From positions 1-64,000 of the forward strand of contig DAICZP010000094.1 in NCBI GenBank assembly GCA_027311065.1: a stretch of 64,000 nucleotides of DNA, given 5' to 3'. The translations under genes and the position numbers were made by a program. The notes under the pieces are model-generated. The model did not search any database. It saw only the letters and a program-made list of their open reading frames with translations, and had not been told where the DNA came from. Numbering within the stretch: position 1 is the first letter of the stretch; each line of letters starts with the position of its first letter. The DNA comes from Thiomonas sp. (lineage in GTDB: Bacteria; Pseudomonadota; Gammaproteobacteria; Burkholderiales; Burkholderiaceae_C). This document shows positions 49,606-59,317 of the stretch, one piece after another.

Positions 49606-50046
49606 TCATCGCGCCGGCCCGCGGTCGCGGGTGGCACGTCGACGTACGCAATCGACGTAGGTATCACCGTCGGGAGCGAGGCCGCTGCGTTGCGCGGTCC
49701 AGAGCATCTGTCCCAGACATTCCATGATGGCGTGATGGGCTTCATGCACGTCCTCGTGTGCCGCCAGCAATGCGAACGCCTGGCGGATGCCCGGAGGTTG
49801 ATCAATGGACACCTGTTCATGGATCGAGAGGTGCATCGACAGGTGGAGGAAGGGGTTGCTGCGCCCCTGCTCGACACCGTAGTCGTGCGCCAGTGCGTCG
49901 GGCGCCGAGATCTCGTCGTGATACTCCGGATGCTGCCCGATCCAGTCCACGGCGACCAATTCCAGCGGTGTGAGGACGCCGCTGGCGCGCCGCGCCCAGG
50001 CATCGATGAAAAAGCGCCGGACTTCGTCCTTGCTTGGATTGAACAT
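49606..50046 (-). CDS. DUF1841 family protein
   Basis: 146 residues beginning MFNPSKDEVRRFFIDAWARR with LTPLELVAVDWIGQHPEYH and a His-rich centre (HLSMHLSIHEQVSIDQP, AAHEDVHEAHHAIMECLGQ), the DUF1841 signature. The clustered His/Glu could bind metal, but no activity is known. Common in betaproteobacteria. Divergent from the nitroreductase gene with 78 bp between starts. Confidence 0.88.
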   Translation of the reverse strand: MFNPSKDEVRRFFIDAWARRASGVLTPLELVAVDWIGQHPEYHDEISAPDALAHDYGVEQGRSNPFLHLSMHLSIHEQVSIDQPPGIRQAFALLAAHEDVHEAHHAIMECLGQMLWTAQRSGLAPDGDTYVDCVRRRATRDRGPAR

Positions 50047-50124
50047 AGGCTTGGATCCAGGAGAAACTGCGCGTATTGTGCCTTTGATGCAAGATCAGGG
50101 TGTCAAACGTTCCAGGAGCAAACA

Positions 50125-50718
50125 ATGGCCTCGTCCCTACCGGAATCCAGTCTCGAACAACTGTTCCTCGGTGCTCGCACGCACAACCGCTTTCGCCCTG
50201 ATCCGGTGCCCACCGCATTGCTGCACGCCGTGTACGAGTTGACGAAGTGGGGGCCGACGTCGGCCAACTGCTCGCCGGCGCGTTTGGTGTTTGTTACCTC
50301 CGCGGAGGCGAAAGCGCGCCTGGCGCCATGCATGAGCGAGGCCAACCGGGCCAAGACTGTCGCGGCTCCAGTGAATGTCATCATCGGCATGGATACAACG
50401 TTTTACGAGCGGCTGCCCGAGTTGTTCCCGCATCAGCCCGCCGCGCGCGGTTGGTTCGAGGGGCAGCCCGAGCTCATTGCCGCCACGGCGCTGCGCAACG
50501 CCAGTCTCCAGGGTGGTTACATGATCCTGGCAGCGCGCGCCCTCGGCCTCGACTGCGGTCCGATGAGCGGTTTCGACGCCGCGGCCGTGAACGCGGCGTT
50601 TTTTGCCGGCAGTAGCGTGCGCGCGAACTTCATCTGCAATCTCGGATGGGGTGACCCCTCCGGAGTCCACCCCCGCGGACCGCGGTTGAGTTTTGAGCAG
50701 GCTTGCGCCATCGTCTGA
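50125..50718 (+). CDS. Nitroreductase family protein, RutE-like (malonic semialdehyde reductase type)
   Basis: 197 residues from the ATG at 50125 with CCAGGAG upstream. FMN-dependent nitroreductase fold: THNRFRPDPVP, KWGPTSANCSPAR and the late GLDCGPMSGFD, FICNLGWGDP. Length and motifs fit the RutE/HadB branch (196 residues), which reduces malonic semialdehyde in pyrimidine catabolism; no other rut gene is nearby, so the substrate stays open. Confidence 0.88.
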   Translation: MASSLPESSLEQLFLGARTHNRFRPDPVPTALLHAVYELTKWGPTSANCSPARLVFVTSAEAKARLAPCMSEANRAKTVAAPVNVIIGMDTTFYERLPELFPHQPAARGWFEGQPELIAATALRNASLQGGYMILAARALGLDCGPMSGFDAAAVNAAFFAGSSVRANFICNLGWGDPSGVHPRGPRLSFEQACAIV

Positions 50719-50809
50719 AGTTTGGCGCGCAAACCCGGCTTCCTGTCAGCGAGTTCGCTTAAAGTTGGCATTTGTGTGCGGGCCGGTGCCCGATGAAGGA
50801 GTTTGGCAG

Positions 50810-51430
50810 ATGCCAGTCGTTGTCGTTGCAAATCCCAAGGGAGGGGTTGGCAAATCCACTTTATCCACGCAATTGGCGGGGTATTGGGCCAATCAGGGGC
50901 ATCAGGTCATGCTGGGCGATGCCGACCGCCAGCAATCGTCGAAGCTCTGGTTATCGCTGCGGCCGGAGGCGGCGCCCGCCATCTCTACCTGGAGATTGGG
51001 ACCCGACTATATCGCCCGCCCACCCGAAGGGACGACACACGTCGTGATCTATACCCCCGCGGGTCTGCATGGATGGCGCTTCGATGATGTGCTGCGTCTG
51101 GCGGACCGTCTCCTTGTCCCGGTGCAGGCCTCAGTGTTCGACATCTACGCGGCGAAGGAATTCATTGACAAGATTGCTGACGACCGCAAGCTCAAAGGCC
51201 TTCGCATCGGTCTCGTTGGCATCCGGGTCGACGAACGCACACGCGCCGCGGAGCACCTGCGGGAGTTCTTTGCCCAGCTTCCATACCCGGTGCTCGGCAT
51301 GTTGCGGCAAACGACGGGTTATGCGCATATGGCCGCGCATGGGCTGACGCTGTGGGACCTCAGCCCGGGTCAGGCGGCGAAGGATCTGGCACAGTGGGAG
51401 GCCATTACCCGCTGGGCCGACGCCGACTGA
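50810..51430 (+). CDS. Orphan ParA/MinD-like ATPase
   Basis: 206 residues from the ATG at 50810 with AAGGAG upstream. Deviant Walker A KGGVGKST is at residues 10-17, followed by DADRQQSS. The usual Walker B segment (VVIDTPAG in relatives) reads VVIYTPAG, so the aspartate position is Tyr81. No parB, parS-like site or replicon gene accompanies it. It could position a cellular cargo, as other orphan ParA proteins do, but the replaced residue may affect hydrolysis. Converges on the FNR-like gene. Confidence 0.8.
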   Translation: MPVVVVANPKGGVGKSTLSTQLAGYWANQGHQVMLGDADRQQSSKLWLSLRPEAAPAISTWRLGPDYIARPPEGTTHVVIYTPAGLHGWRFDDVLRLADRLLVPVQASVFDIYAAKEFIDKIADDRKLKGLRIGLVGIRVDERTRAAEHLREFFAQLPYPVLGMLRQTTGYAHMAAHGLTLWDLSPGQAAKDLAQWEAITRWADAD

Positions 51431-51439
51431 GTCATTCGG

Positions 51440-52261
51440 TCAGCGTCCCGCTGCGGCGGCGCGCGCGAGCGCTTTTGGCGGCGTCACGAGCGCCGCCAGT
51501 CCCTCGCGGTTGATGCGAAACAGGCGCGGGCCGACGTGCTCGACCAGGCCGTTGCGTTCGAATTGCGCGATGACACGGCTGGCAGTCTCGAGAGCGACGC
51601 CGAGCATGGCCCCCAGGTCGCTGCGTTTCGGTAGCGTGATGGTGTCGTTGAGTTCGGGCTCGGCAAGCTTCAGCAACAGCCGCGCCATCCGCGACGGGAT
51701 CGTGCCGGAGCCGAGCAAAAGCGCCCATTCATCCGTTTCGCGTAACGCCTGGTGCCAACGCTCGAGAAATTCCTGACGCAGGTTCGGGATGCTTTCTTCG
51801 AGCTTGCGAATCACGTCGACGGGAATGCGGCAGACCCGCACTGCGCCAATCGCCGAGGCATGGTGCAGATACGGTTGCTGGATAAAGCTTTCCAGGCCGA
51901 TGAGGTCGCCGCGCTTGGCCACGCGGGTGATGCGGTGGTTGCCGTCGGGCAGTACCCGTTCAAGCTTGACGAACCCGGTCTTGATGGTGAACAGCCATTC
52001 ACCGCGCCGCCCCTCGCTGAACAGCATCTGTCCCGACGAAAACTGCATGTCGTCGATGACCTGATGAATGCGGTTGAAGTCTTCCATTCCCAGCGCACCG
52101 AACAGGGCGATACGCCGCACGCCACAGTTGCGGCAGTCGGCCGCGCCGCGCCATGCATTCATCACCTCGGACTGGGCAACGCGTCGCCCTTGCTCCGGCC
52201 CGGAGCAGCTTCCTCGCAATGTTTCGAGAGGGATTCGGGCGAAATCGACGGCAGTGTCCAT
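51440..52261 (-). CDS. fnr: CRP/FNR-family regulator, FNR-like
   Basis: 273 residues from the ATG at 52261. Cyclic-nucleotide-binding-like fold, then a helix-turn-helix whose recognition helix LGVALETASRVIAQFE resembles FNR (E and SR at the contacting positions), predicting TTGAT-N4-ATCAA sites. Cysteines: Cys19, Cys43, Cys46 and Cys144. Cys43-x2-Cys46 and Cys144 align with FNR cluster ligands, but the third N-terminal Cys expected six residues after the CxxC is Ile here; Cys19 might substitute. Thus it is FNR-like with an unusual ligand set. A near-perfect FNR box lies in its own leader. Confidence 0.85.
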   Translation of the reverse strand: MDTAVDFARIPLETLRGSCSGPEQGRRVAQSEVMNAWRGAADCRNCGVRRIALFGALGMEDFNRIHQVIDDMQFSSGQMLFSEGRRGEWLFTIKTGFVKLERVLPDGNHRITRVAKRGDLIGLESFIQQPYLHHASAIGAVRVCRIPVDVIRKLEESIPNLRQEFLERWHQALRETDEWALLLGSGTIPSRMARLLLKLAEPELNDTITLPKRSDLGAMLGVALETASRVIAQFERNGLVEHVGPRLFRINREGLAALVTPPKALARAAAAGR

Positions 52262-52271
52262 GGCATGTTCC

Positions 52272-52285
52272 TTGATCGTGCTCAA
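52272..52285. promoter_or_regulatory. FNR-type box in the fnr leader
   Basis: TTGATCGTGCTCAA, one mismatch to TTGAT-N4-ATCAA. It lies 10 bp before the fnr start and just downstream of a putative promoter on the minus strand (TTGACA at 52315-52310, TAATAT at 52290-52285, spacing 19). Position near +1 fits negative autoregulation. Part of the 245-bp divergent region with nadC. Confidence 0.55.
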
Positions 52286-52506
52286 TATTAGCGCCCACTG
52301 ATATATGGTTGTCAACCAGGGGTTAATACGCATCATCAACGAGAAATCAGGATCTTCGGCACATGAACCGCGCAAAAGTGAATGTTCAGATTGCGCAGGG
52401 TCAATAAACCACACGCTCGCCGTCGCGTGTCCGGCGCAGCGCGCGGCCCCGGCGCCCGCCGTTGCCGCGATTTACACTCACGGATTCACAACGGTGTCAC
52501 AGAACC

Positions 52507-53358
52507 ATGGACGATCAGGATCGTGATCTGGAGTCGGTCGCGGCGCGCGACGTCGAGCGAGCCTTCGCGGAGGATGTCGGGCGCGGTGACCTCACGGCGT
52601 CATTGATCGGGCAGGGCACGCGTGCTCGCGCCCGCATCATCGCACGCGAGCACGCGGTGGTATGCGGCCGGCCCTGGGTGCAGGCAGCGATCCGCGCCGC
52701 GGATCCGGGCGCCGGGGTGGCCTGGCACGTCGAGGAGGGTGGCAGGGTCGCGCCCGGCCAGATCGTGGTTGCGTTCGAGGGTCCGGCGCGCGCCCTGCTC
52801 ACCGCGGAACGCACGGTGCTCAACTTCCTTCAACTCCTTTCGGGAGTCGCAACGCGCACCGCGCAATACGTCGAAGCGGTCGCCGGGACCGGCGCGCGTA
52901 TCGTCGACACACGAAAAACCCTGCCAGGACTGCGGGTGGCGCAGAAATATGCCGTGCGTGTCGGCGGCGGTCACAATCATCGCATCGGGCTGTACGACGG
53001 CATTCTGATCAAGGAAAACCACATTGCTGCAGCGGGAAGTATCGATGCCGTGCTGCGACGCGCGTACGAGCTCGCCCCCGCGGGTGTGTTCGTGCAGATC
53101 GAAGTCGAGCAGCTCTCGCAGTTGCGTGAAGCCCTGCGTGCCGGTGCGCACATGATCCTGCTCGACAATATGGACCTGGCGCAACTGCGTGAAGCTGTCG
53201 CTCTCAACGCCGGGCGTGCCGAGCTTGAGGTGTCGGGGGGGGTGGACCTTTCGACGGTCCGCACTCTTGCAGAAACCGGCGTCGACCGCATCTCTATTGG
53301 AAAGCTCACCAAAGACGTCGTCGCGATCGATTATTCGATGCGCTTTGACGGCGTCTGA
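52507..53358 (+). CDS. nadC: Nicotinate-nucleotide diphosphorylase (quinolinate phosphoribosyltransferase)
   Basis: 283 residues. Converts quinolinate and PRPP to nicotinate mononucleotide in de novo NAD synthesis. Signature [20 protein letters not shown] followed by [17 protein letters not shown], and the C-terminal [11 protein letters not shown] and DRISIGKLT phosphate-binding loops. nadA follows after 65 bp on the same strand; nadB is not present. Confidence 0.96.
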   Translation: MDDQDRDLESVAARDVERAFAEDVGRGDLTASLIGQGTRARARIIAREHAVVCGRPWVQAAIRAADPGAGVAWHVEEGGRVAPGQIVVAFEGPARALLTAERTVLNFLQLLSGVATRTAQYVEAVAGTGARIVDTRKTLPGLRVAQKYAVRVGGGHNHRIGLYDGILIKENHIAAAGSIDAVLRRAYELAPAGVFVQIEVEQLSQLREALRAGAHMILLDNMDLAQLREAVALNAGRAELEVSGGVDLSTVRTLAETGVDRISIGKLTKDVVAIDYSMRFDGV

Positions 53359-53423
53359 GGGCAGGGCTTCTGCGTCCGCGACACGCGTTTCCACCGATTC
53401 ACGAAGCAATTTCTTGGCCTCTG

Positions 53424-54527
53424 ATGAACATGGCTGCCACGTTCCCCATCGAATTCCAGACTCCTGTGTGCAGCACAGCCCAAGCATGGGCGCGCGTGCC
53501 GGGCGAACCCGACGCGAAACGACGGGTCGCGCTGCTGACGGAGTGCCGTGATCGTCTCGCCGCGCAGGACGCAGTGCTGGTGGCGCATTACTACGTGCAC
53601 CCCGACCTGCAGGACCTTGCGCAGTCCACCGGTGGCATCGTCGCCGATTCTCTGGAAATGGCACGTTTCGGCGCGCGTCATCCCGCATCTACCCTGATCG
53701 TGGCCGGGGTGCGATTCATGGGCGAGACGGCGAAGATGCTTTCACCTGACAAGCGCGTGCTGATGCCCGATCTCGACGCCAATTGTTCGCTCGACCTTGG
53801 TTGCCCTGCGGACGCTTTCTCGGCTTGGTGCGACCAGCATCCCGACCGCACGGTGGTCGTGTATGCCAACACCAGCGCCGCGGTCAAAGCACGTGCAGAC
53901 TGGGTGGTGACGTCGAGTTGCGCGCTGGACATTGCGCGACACTTGCGCGACCAGGGGAGGAAAATTCTGTGGGCCCCTGACAAGCACCTTGGGCGCTATG
54001 TCCAGGAGCAGACTGGCGCCGACATGCTGCTCTGGCAGGGCGCCTGCATCGTGCACGACGAGTTCAGGGCGGTGGAACTCGCGTTGCTCAAGGCAGAGCA
54101 GCCCGACGCCCCCGTGCTGGTTCATCCGGAAAGCCCTGCGGCGGTCATCGCGCTGGCGGACGTGGTCGGCTCGACCTCGCAGCTGCTGCGGGCCGCGCGC
54201 GAGTCGAGCGCAACGCGTTTCATCGTCGCCACCGACGCGGGCATGTTTCATGCGCTGGAGCGTGAAAATCCGGGCAAGACCTTCATTGCTGCACCGACGG
54301 CTGGCAACGGCGCAACGTGCAAGAGCTGCGCGCACTGTCCGTGGATGGCAATGAATGGGCTGGAGGAGCTCGCGCGCGTGCTGCGCGACGGTGGCAATGC
54401 GATCGAGCTCGATACCGCGCTGGCGGCGCGTGCCCGTCTTCCGGTCCAGCGCATGCTCGATTTCACCGCAGCCCATCGCACCGCGGTACCGCCCGGCGCG
54501 ATGACGCCGGGAATCGGTGCCGCCTGA
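53424..54527 (+). CDS. nadA: Quinolinate synthase
   Basis: 367-residue [4Fe-4S] enzyme joining iminoaspartate and DHAP to quinolinate. Cluster cysteines are seen in [22 protein letters not shown] and [29 protein letters not shown] near the N-terminus is typical. Start is the first ATG of MNMAAT; the second, 6 bp on, is also possible. Its stop lies 23 bp from the end of mnmC on the other strand. Confidence 0.97.
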   Translation: MNMAATFPIEFQTPVCSTAQAWARVPGEPDAKRRVALLTECRDRLAAQDAVLVAHYYVHPDLQDLAQSTGGIVADSLEMARFGARHPASTLIVAGVRFMGETAKMLSPDKRVLMPDLDANCSLDLGCPADAFSAWCDQHPDRTVVVYANTSAAVKARADWVVTSSCALDIARHLRDQGRKILWAPDKHLGRYVQEQTGADMLLWQGACIVHDEFRAVELALLKAEQPDAPVLVHPESPAAVIALADVVGSTSQLLRAARESSATRFIVATDAGMFHALERENPGKTFIAAPTAGNGATCKSCAHCPWMAMNGLEELARVLRDGGNAIELDTALAARARLPVQRMLDFTAAHRTAVPPGAMTPGIGAA

Positions 54528-54550
54528 ACCCCATTGACGGGTCGCGAGTG

Positions 54551-56491
54551 CTACCGTCGGTGCGTGAACCGGCCTGGTGCCAGCGCGGAGAGGAGGTCGC
54601 GCTCCAGGGGCGCTGGCTCTCCCTCGATTGCACAGGCAATGATTTCAGCGGCCAGGGCTGCAAGCACGAGTCCGCGCGAACCCAGCCCCGTGCAGACATG
54701 CAGGCCCTCGCAAGGGGCAAGGTCGAGGGCGCGCGCTCCGCGGCGCTGCGATGCGTTCCAGTCGGGCCAGGCGCCGACCAGCGGCAGGCGGTCCGAGGTG
54801 ACCGCACGCACAGCCGAGAACAGGCGGGCGTTGGACGGGATGTCCACCGGCAACGTGCCGACCAGTTCGCCGAGACCGTGCCTGACGTAATCCCACGCCA
54901 TGGCTGGCGTCATGGGCGCCTCGCCCGTACCCTCGTAAGTGGCTCCCACGAACAACCAGCGCGCCGTCGGCGCCAGCTCGAGCGCCGCGCAGGCGGCGGC
55001 TGGCAGCGGCAATGCATAGCAGGCATCCATGATTCCATGCCGCAGGGTCTCCAGCGGTCCCATTGCCGATGCCGGGACGAGGAACCCCTGGCCGAATTGC
55101 GGTCGCAAGGGCGCGCAGTCAGCTGCGCGGGGTAGCAGGCGCGCAGCGTCCAGCGCCGTGGCCACGATCATGATGGGGGCGTGCGCCAGCCGATGCCCGT
55201 CGGCGCCCAGGGCCTCCCACTCCGATCCATCCGTGGTGCGGCGCACCGTCTGTACACGTGCGTCAGACCGTAGCGAAATGGATGGATGGTCGAGCCACTG
55301 CCGTACGAGGGCTGCAACCGCGACCACGCCACCGTCGGTCCAGTGACCACCGAGCTGCACCGGGATGCCGGTCTGCGCCGTGACCTCGGTCGCCGAGGCC
55401 GTGCGCGCCATGGCCGCCGGCCAGCAGCGTGGGCGTGCGGGCTCTCTCGGCGCGGCCACGAATACACCGCCCCCGATCCAGCCTCCTTCGAGCGTGGCCA
55501 GCGCGCGCTTGAGCCATTGCAGGCCGTGTCGGGTCAGACGTGAAAGGTGGTTGTCGTCCAGCGACGGGCGCTGGTGCGCAAGACCTGCCGGTAGCCCCGA
55601 AGCTCCTGCGGCGACGGTACGCGCGTCGAGCACATCGACGCGCCAGCCGCGATTGGCCATCGCGCGTGCGCACGCCGCTCCGGCGAGTCCGGCGCCCAGA
55701 ACGACCGCATGGCGTGGTGCCGATTGCGCCCACGCCGCACGCGGGGGTGCCCGGCGCGTCGGCCAGCGCGGCGCGAACACGGCCTGGAGCCGCTCACGCT
55801 TGCCGCCGAAACCGGGGGCCATCTCAACCTCGAACCCGGCGGCGGCCAACGCGTCGCGCACCGGGCGTGCGACCGTGTACGTGCCAAGCCGCGCGCCAGG
55901 GCGCGCCAGGCGGGCGACACCCTTCATGACTTCCGGGCTCCACATGGCCGGATTTCGTGACGGTGCAAATCCATCGAGAAAGATCGCATCCGCTCCGAGG
56001 CTGAGTTGCGCGAGCATGGCTGCCGCGTCACCGAGTGCCAGCGTCAGACTGACCCGGCCGCCATCGAAATGCAACGTGTGCAAGCCGCGGCGGGGCACCG
56101 GCCACGCGGCTGCCAGTTCACGGGCGATGCCGTCCAGTGCCGGGTCGGCGCATGCATCGATGAGGCTGTGCGCCGCGAGCGGATGCAACTCGATGGCCAC
56201 ATAGTGCAGCCGTTGCGGCCGCTCCGGATCATGTCGCCAGGCCTGAAGCGTGGCCATGAAATTGGTGCCCAGGCCAAATCCCGTCTCCAGGATGACGAAC
56301 TGCCCGCGGCCTGCCCACGCACGGGGGGCGGACGCCAGCCCGCAGCCTGCGAGGAACACGGCGTGCGCCTGTTCGAAGGCGCCGGCACGACTGGCGTAAA
56401 TGTCACCGTAGCGCGTGCTGCACGGATGACCCTGGGGATCGCGGTGCAGCGGCTCCTCAGAGATGTCAAAGCCTCGCCCGGCCGCGGTCAT
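54551..56491 (-). CDS. mnmC: Bifunctional tRNA mnm5s2U methyltransferase/oxidoreductase MnmC
   Basis: 646 residues, both domains present. The N-terminal methyltransferase has ILETGFGLGTNFM, and the C-terminal FAD oxidoreductase opens with VVLGAGLAGAACARAMANRG (about residue 265) and continues to the C-terminal FAD elements (GLGSRGLVLAALAAE). It completes mnm5s2U34 in tRNAs for Lys/Glu/Gln/Leu/Arg. The stop faces nadA; the ygfA-type gene is immediately upstream (5 bp). Confidence 0.96.
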   Translation of the reverse strand: MTAAGRGFDISEEPLHRDPQGHPCSTRYGDIYASRAGAFEQAHAVFLAGCGLASAPRAWAGRGQFVILETGFGLGTNFMATLQAWRHDPERPQRLHYVAIELHPLAAHSLIDACADPALDGIARELAAAWPVPRRGLHTLHFDGGRVSLTLALGDAAAMLAQLSLGADAIFLDGFAPSRNPAMWSPEVMKGVARLARPGARLGTYTVARPVRDALAAAGFEVEMAPGFGGKRERLQAVFAPRWPTRRAPPRAAWAQSAPRHAVVLGAGLAGAACARAMANRGWRVDVLDARTVAAGASGLPAGLAHQRPSLDDNHLSRLTRHGLQWLKRALATLEGGWIGGGVFVAAPREPARPRCWPAAMARTASATEVTAQTGIPVQLGGHWTDGGVVAVAALVRQWLDHPSISLRSDARVQTVRRTTDGSEWEALGADGHRLAHAPIMIVATALDAARLLPRAADCAPLRPQFGQGFLVPASAMGPLETLRHGIMDACYALPLPAAACAALELAPTARWLFVGATYEGTGEAPMTPAMAWDYVRHGLGELVGTLPVDIPSNARLFSAVRAVTSDRLPLVGAWPDWNASQRRGARALDLAPCEGLHVCTGLGSRGLVLAALAAEIIACAIEGEPAPLERDLLSALAPGRFTHRR

Positions 56492-56496
56492 TGCAA

Positions 56497-57123
56497 TCAG
56501 TCCGGTGCAGGGGCCGGCGGCTCCTGGCCGATGCCAGCGTCCATGCCAAACGCAGCAGTTTCGGTGAGAATCACGTCGAGCAGCCGATCATGTGGCTGTG
56601 AGTCAAGAGACTCGATGCGGCAGACGTCGAATGCCAGGCCTATCGTGAATATCTCTGGATGACGCGCGAGGTAGCGGTCGTAGTACCCACCGCCATATCC
56701 GAGGCGCAATCCAATGTCCAGGAATCCGACACAGGGAATCAGCAGCACGTCGGGCGTCACGTCCGCGTCCTGATGCGCCGGCTCGGCGATGTCGTACGGG
56801 CCCTTTTGCAACGCGTCGCCCGGCGCCCAGAGCACAAACCGCATGGAGTGTGTCGCCGGATCCACCACCGGCAGAGCGAGGGCCGCATTGCCGGCTTCGG
56901 CATGCAACGCTTGCAACGTCGGATGTGGATCGAACTCACCGCGCGTGGCGCAATAGGCGCCCACGCATTCCGGATGCAGAGTGCGCAGAACCCGCGCCAG
57001 CGACGCGCTGAGTGCCGCCTCGCGCGCTGCGCGATCCTGGAGCTGCAGGCGGGATTTCAACAAGCCACGGCGCAGCGTCGCGCGGTCAATCGTCGGGAAC
57101 TCAGGGGGTGTTAATGTGGGCAT
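56497..57123 (-). CDS. 5-formyltetrahydrofolate cyclo-ligase
   Basis: 208 residues. ATP-dependent conversion of 5-formyl-THF to 5,10-methenyl-THF. Signatures VGAYCATRGEFDP and LLIPCVGFLDIGLRLGYGGG followed by YYDRYL. It is adjacent to mnmC (5 bp) and divergent from slt with 26 bp between the start codons, so the promoters must overlap or one start lies further inside. Confidence 0.93.
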   Translation of the reverse strand: MPTLTPPEFPTIDRATLRRGLLKSRLQLQDRAAREAALSASLARVLRTLHPECVGAYCATRGEFDPHPTLQALHAEAGNAALALPVVDPATHSMRFVLWAPGDALQKGPYDIAEPAHQDADVTPDVLLIPCVGFLDIGLRLGYGGGYYDRYLARHPEIFTIGLAFDVCRIESLDSQPHDRLLDVILTETAAFGMDAGIGQEPPAPAPD

Positions 57124-57149
57124 GTCGAGCTCGCGGTAAAGTATGCCTC

Positions 57150-59198
57150 ATGCAGTTTGTCGGATCGCTCAAGCATATCGTGCCCGTCCATGCGCTCGGC
57201 GCACGCCTGCGTGCCCTGGTGCTCGTCAGCATCACGGTGCTGCTCGCTCTCGCGCCGTTCGTGGGTGCGCGGGCTGACGAGACGCGTGATGCGGCGATCC
57301 TGGCCGCCTGGAACGCCTACGTTCACCGCGACCCGCAGGCCATCGCCCGGGGCCAGGACACTGCCGCGCCGGACCCCGCGCTGCGCTCCGATCTGCTGGC
57401 ACCCTGGCTTGATTACTGGGCTGTCAAGCCTGCTCTGACACGCATGACGCAAGCCGATTTCGATGACTTTGCGCACCGCCACCCTGGAACCTACGCGCTC
57501 GATCGCCTGCGCGACGACTGGCTGCTCGAACTTGGCCGCCGGCAGGACTGGAGCGACTTCGCGCGCATCCTGCCCCGGTTCCGCATGCGTGATGACCCGC
57601 AGGTGATGTGCTACGACCTGCAACGCCGTGCCGAAGTCAACGGAGAAGACACCAGCGCTGATCTGCTGGCGCTATGGGCCACGCAGCCCGGTGGGGGAGC
57701 GGGCTGCAACGCGGCCGCGCGCAGCTTGCTTGCCGAGGGGCGGATCGACGAAGCGCAGCTTTGGTCGCGACTGCGGGCATTCTTTCGCAGTGGGCACCCC
57801 AAGGTCGCGTTGCAATTCGCGCCGGCGCTTGCGCCGGGCGCCTGGCGTGGCATCGCCGCCGCCATCGACGATCCCGATACCCTGGTGCGGACAGCGCGCC
57901 GCGATGGTGTCAGCGCCGAAGGCATGCAAAGAGAGCTGCTCGTGCTGGCGCTGCTGCGCCAGGGGCAGCAATCACCGGACGGCGTGTTCGCACTGCTTGC
58001 CTCCGACACCTTGCGCGGCCTGGGTGCGCGCAACCGCGCCGACATCGCGTTCAATGCCGCGCGCAGCGCGGCGGTCGGGCTGGAGCCGAACGCCGACGCC
58101 TGGTTTCGGCGCGCCGCCTCCCTGGACTCCCGGTACCGCCCTGATCCTCTGACTCTGGACTGGATGCTTCGCGCAGCCTTGCGGGCACAGGATTGGCGAC
58201 AAGTACGGCGAGCGGCAGCCTGGGCGGACGGCAACCAGGCGCAGCAGCCGATGTGGATCTACTGGCGTGCCATCGCCGAACGCGAATTGGGAAGCCGGCA
58301 CGTCGCACACCGGTTGCTCAAGGATATCGCGTCACCGTGGACCTACTATGGCCAGCTCGCGACGGAAGCGCTTGGCCAGCAGGTGGCGTTGCCGGCCGCC
58401 CCCGATCCCTTGCCCGCGCGTGTCGTCGACGCGATGGCCGGGCAACCCGGCTTGGCACGGGCACTCGACCTTTTTCGACTCGGCATTTACGGTCCTGCTG
58501 TGCGTGAGTGGAATTTCACGCTTGCGGGTCGCAGCGAACGAAGCATTCATGCCGCGGCGCAACTCGCATGCGCGCAGCAGGCCTGGATGCTGTGCATTTC
58601 CGCCAGCGAGCACACGCGCGGCCCGGTGGACTGGTCCCAGCGCTACGCGATGCCGTACCAGAACGCCGTTGCATCGGCGGCGCGCACCACGGGCGTGAGC
58701 GAGGCGTTCATTTACGGAATCATCCGGCAGGAGTCACGGTTTGCCGCGCAGATTCAGTCATGGGCCGGCGCAAACGGGCTGATGCAGCTGATGCCCGCCA
58801 CGGCACACTGGGTAGCCCACAAGATCGGCATGGACGACTACACCCGCGACCGGATTACCGACACGGGGACGAACGTCACCCTGGGAGCCTCCTATCTGGG
58901 CATGCTGTTGCAGCGCTTCGGCGGATCCGAGGCCATGGCGGCGGCGGGCTACAACGCCGGTCCTGGACGTCCCGCGCGCTGGTGGCAGCAAGACGATGCC
59001 GGTTCCCGGGCCATGGCGGGTGCGATTTTCGCTGAAAACATTCCCATCGCCGAAACCCGGAACTACGTGCAACGCGTGCTCGCCAACGCGACCGTGTATG
59101 CGATACGGTTGGGTGGAACGACACGATCGCTGGAGTCGCGACTCGGGCAATTCGGTCCCGAGCCGTCGCCGCCTCCGTCGCTGGCGTCGTTGCCGTAA
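57150..59198 (+). CDS. slt: Soluble lytic murein transglycosylase (Slt70 type)
   Basis: 682 residues from the ATG at 57150: signal peptide (LVLVSITVLLALAPFVGARA), a long helical superhelix (about residues 30-490), and a C-terminal SLT domain with catalytic Glu in GIIRQESRFAAQIQSWAG, then GLMQLMPATA and AGYNAGPGR. It releases 1,6-anhydro-muropeptides in the periplasm, which feed recycling through AmpD (gene at 27631). Confidence 0.94.
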   Translation: MQFVGSLKHIVPVHALGARLRALVLVSITVLLALAPFVGARADETRDAAILAAWNAYVHRDPQAIARGQDTAAPDPALRSDLLAPWLDYWAVKPALTRMTQADFDDFAHRHPGTYALDRLRDDWLLELGRRQDWSDFARILPRFRMRDDPQVMCYDLQRRAEVNGEDTSADLLALWATQPGGGAGCNAAARSLLAEGRIDEAQLWSRLRAFFRSGHPKVALQFAPALAPGAWRGIAAAIDDPDTLVRTARRDGVSAEGMQRELLVLALLRQGQQSPDGVFALLASDTLRGLGARNRADIAFNAARSAAVGLEPNADAWFRRAASLDSRYRPDPLTLDWMLRAALRAQDWRQVRRAAAWADGNQAQQPMWIYWRAIAERELGSRHVAHRLLKDIASPWTYYGQLATEALGQQVALPAAPDPLPARVVDAMAGQPGLARALDLFRLGIYGPAVREWNFTLAGRSERSIHAAAQLACAQQAWMLCISASEHTRGPVDWSQRYAMPYQNAVASAARTTGVSEAFIYGIIRQESRFAAQIQSWAGANGLMQLMPATAHWVAHKIGMDDYTRDRITDTGTNVTLGASYLGMLLQRFGGSEAMAAAGYNAGPGRPARWWQQDDAGSRAMAGAIFAENIPIAETRNYVQRVLANATVYAIRLGGTTRSLESRLGQFGPEPSPPPSLASLP

Positions 59199-59317
59199 CT
59201 GAAGCGGTGGGTCATGGAGCCGTGCCGAGCCAGCGCTTGGCGCGTGCTGCGGAACCTGGAGCGGTCCGGCGATATTGCGGGGCAGCAATGATTGAGGACT
59301 GTATGCAAGGAGAAGGA

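Noticed and set aside
50810-51430. Chromosome partition locus parAB
   Set aside because: No parB gene or parS-like palindrome is adjacent, and the genomic context is ordinary; this ParA is an orphan.
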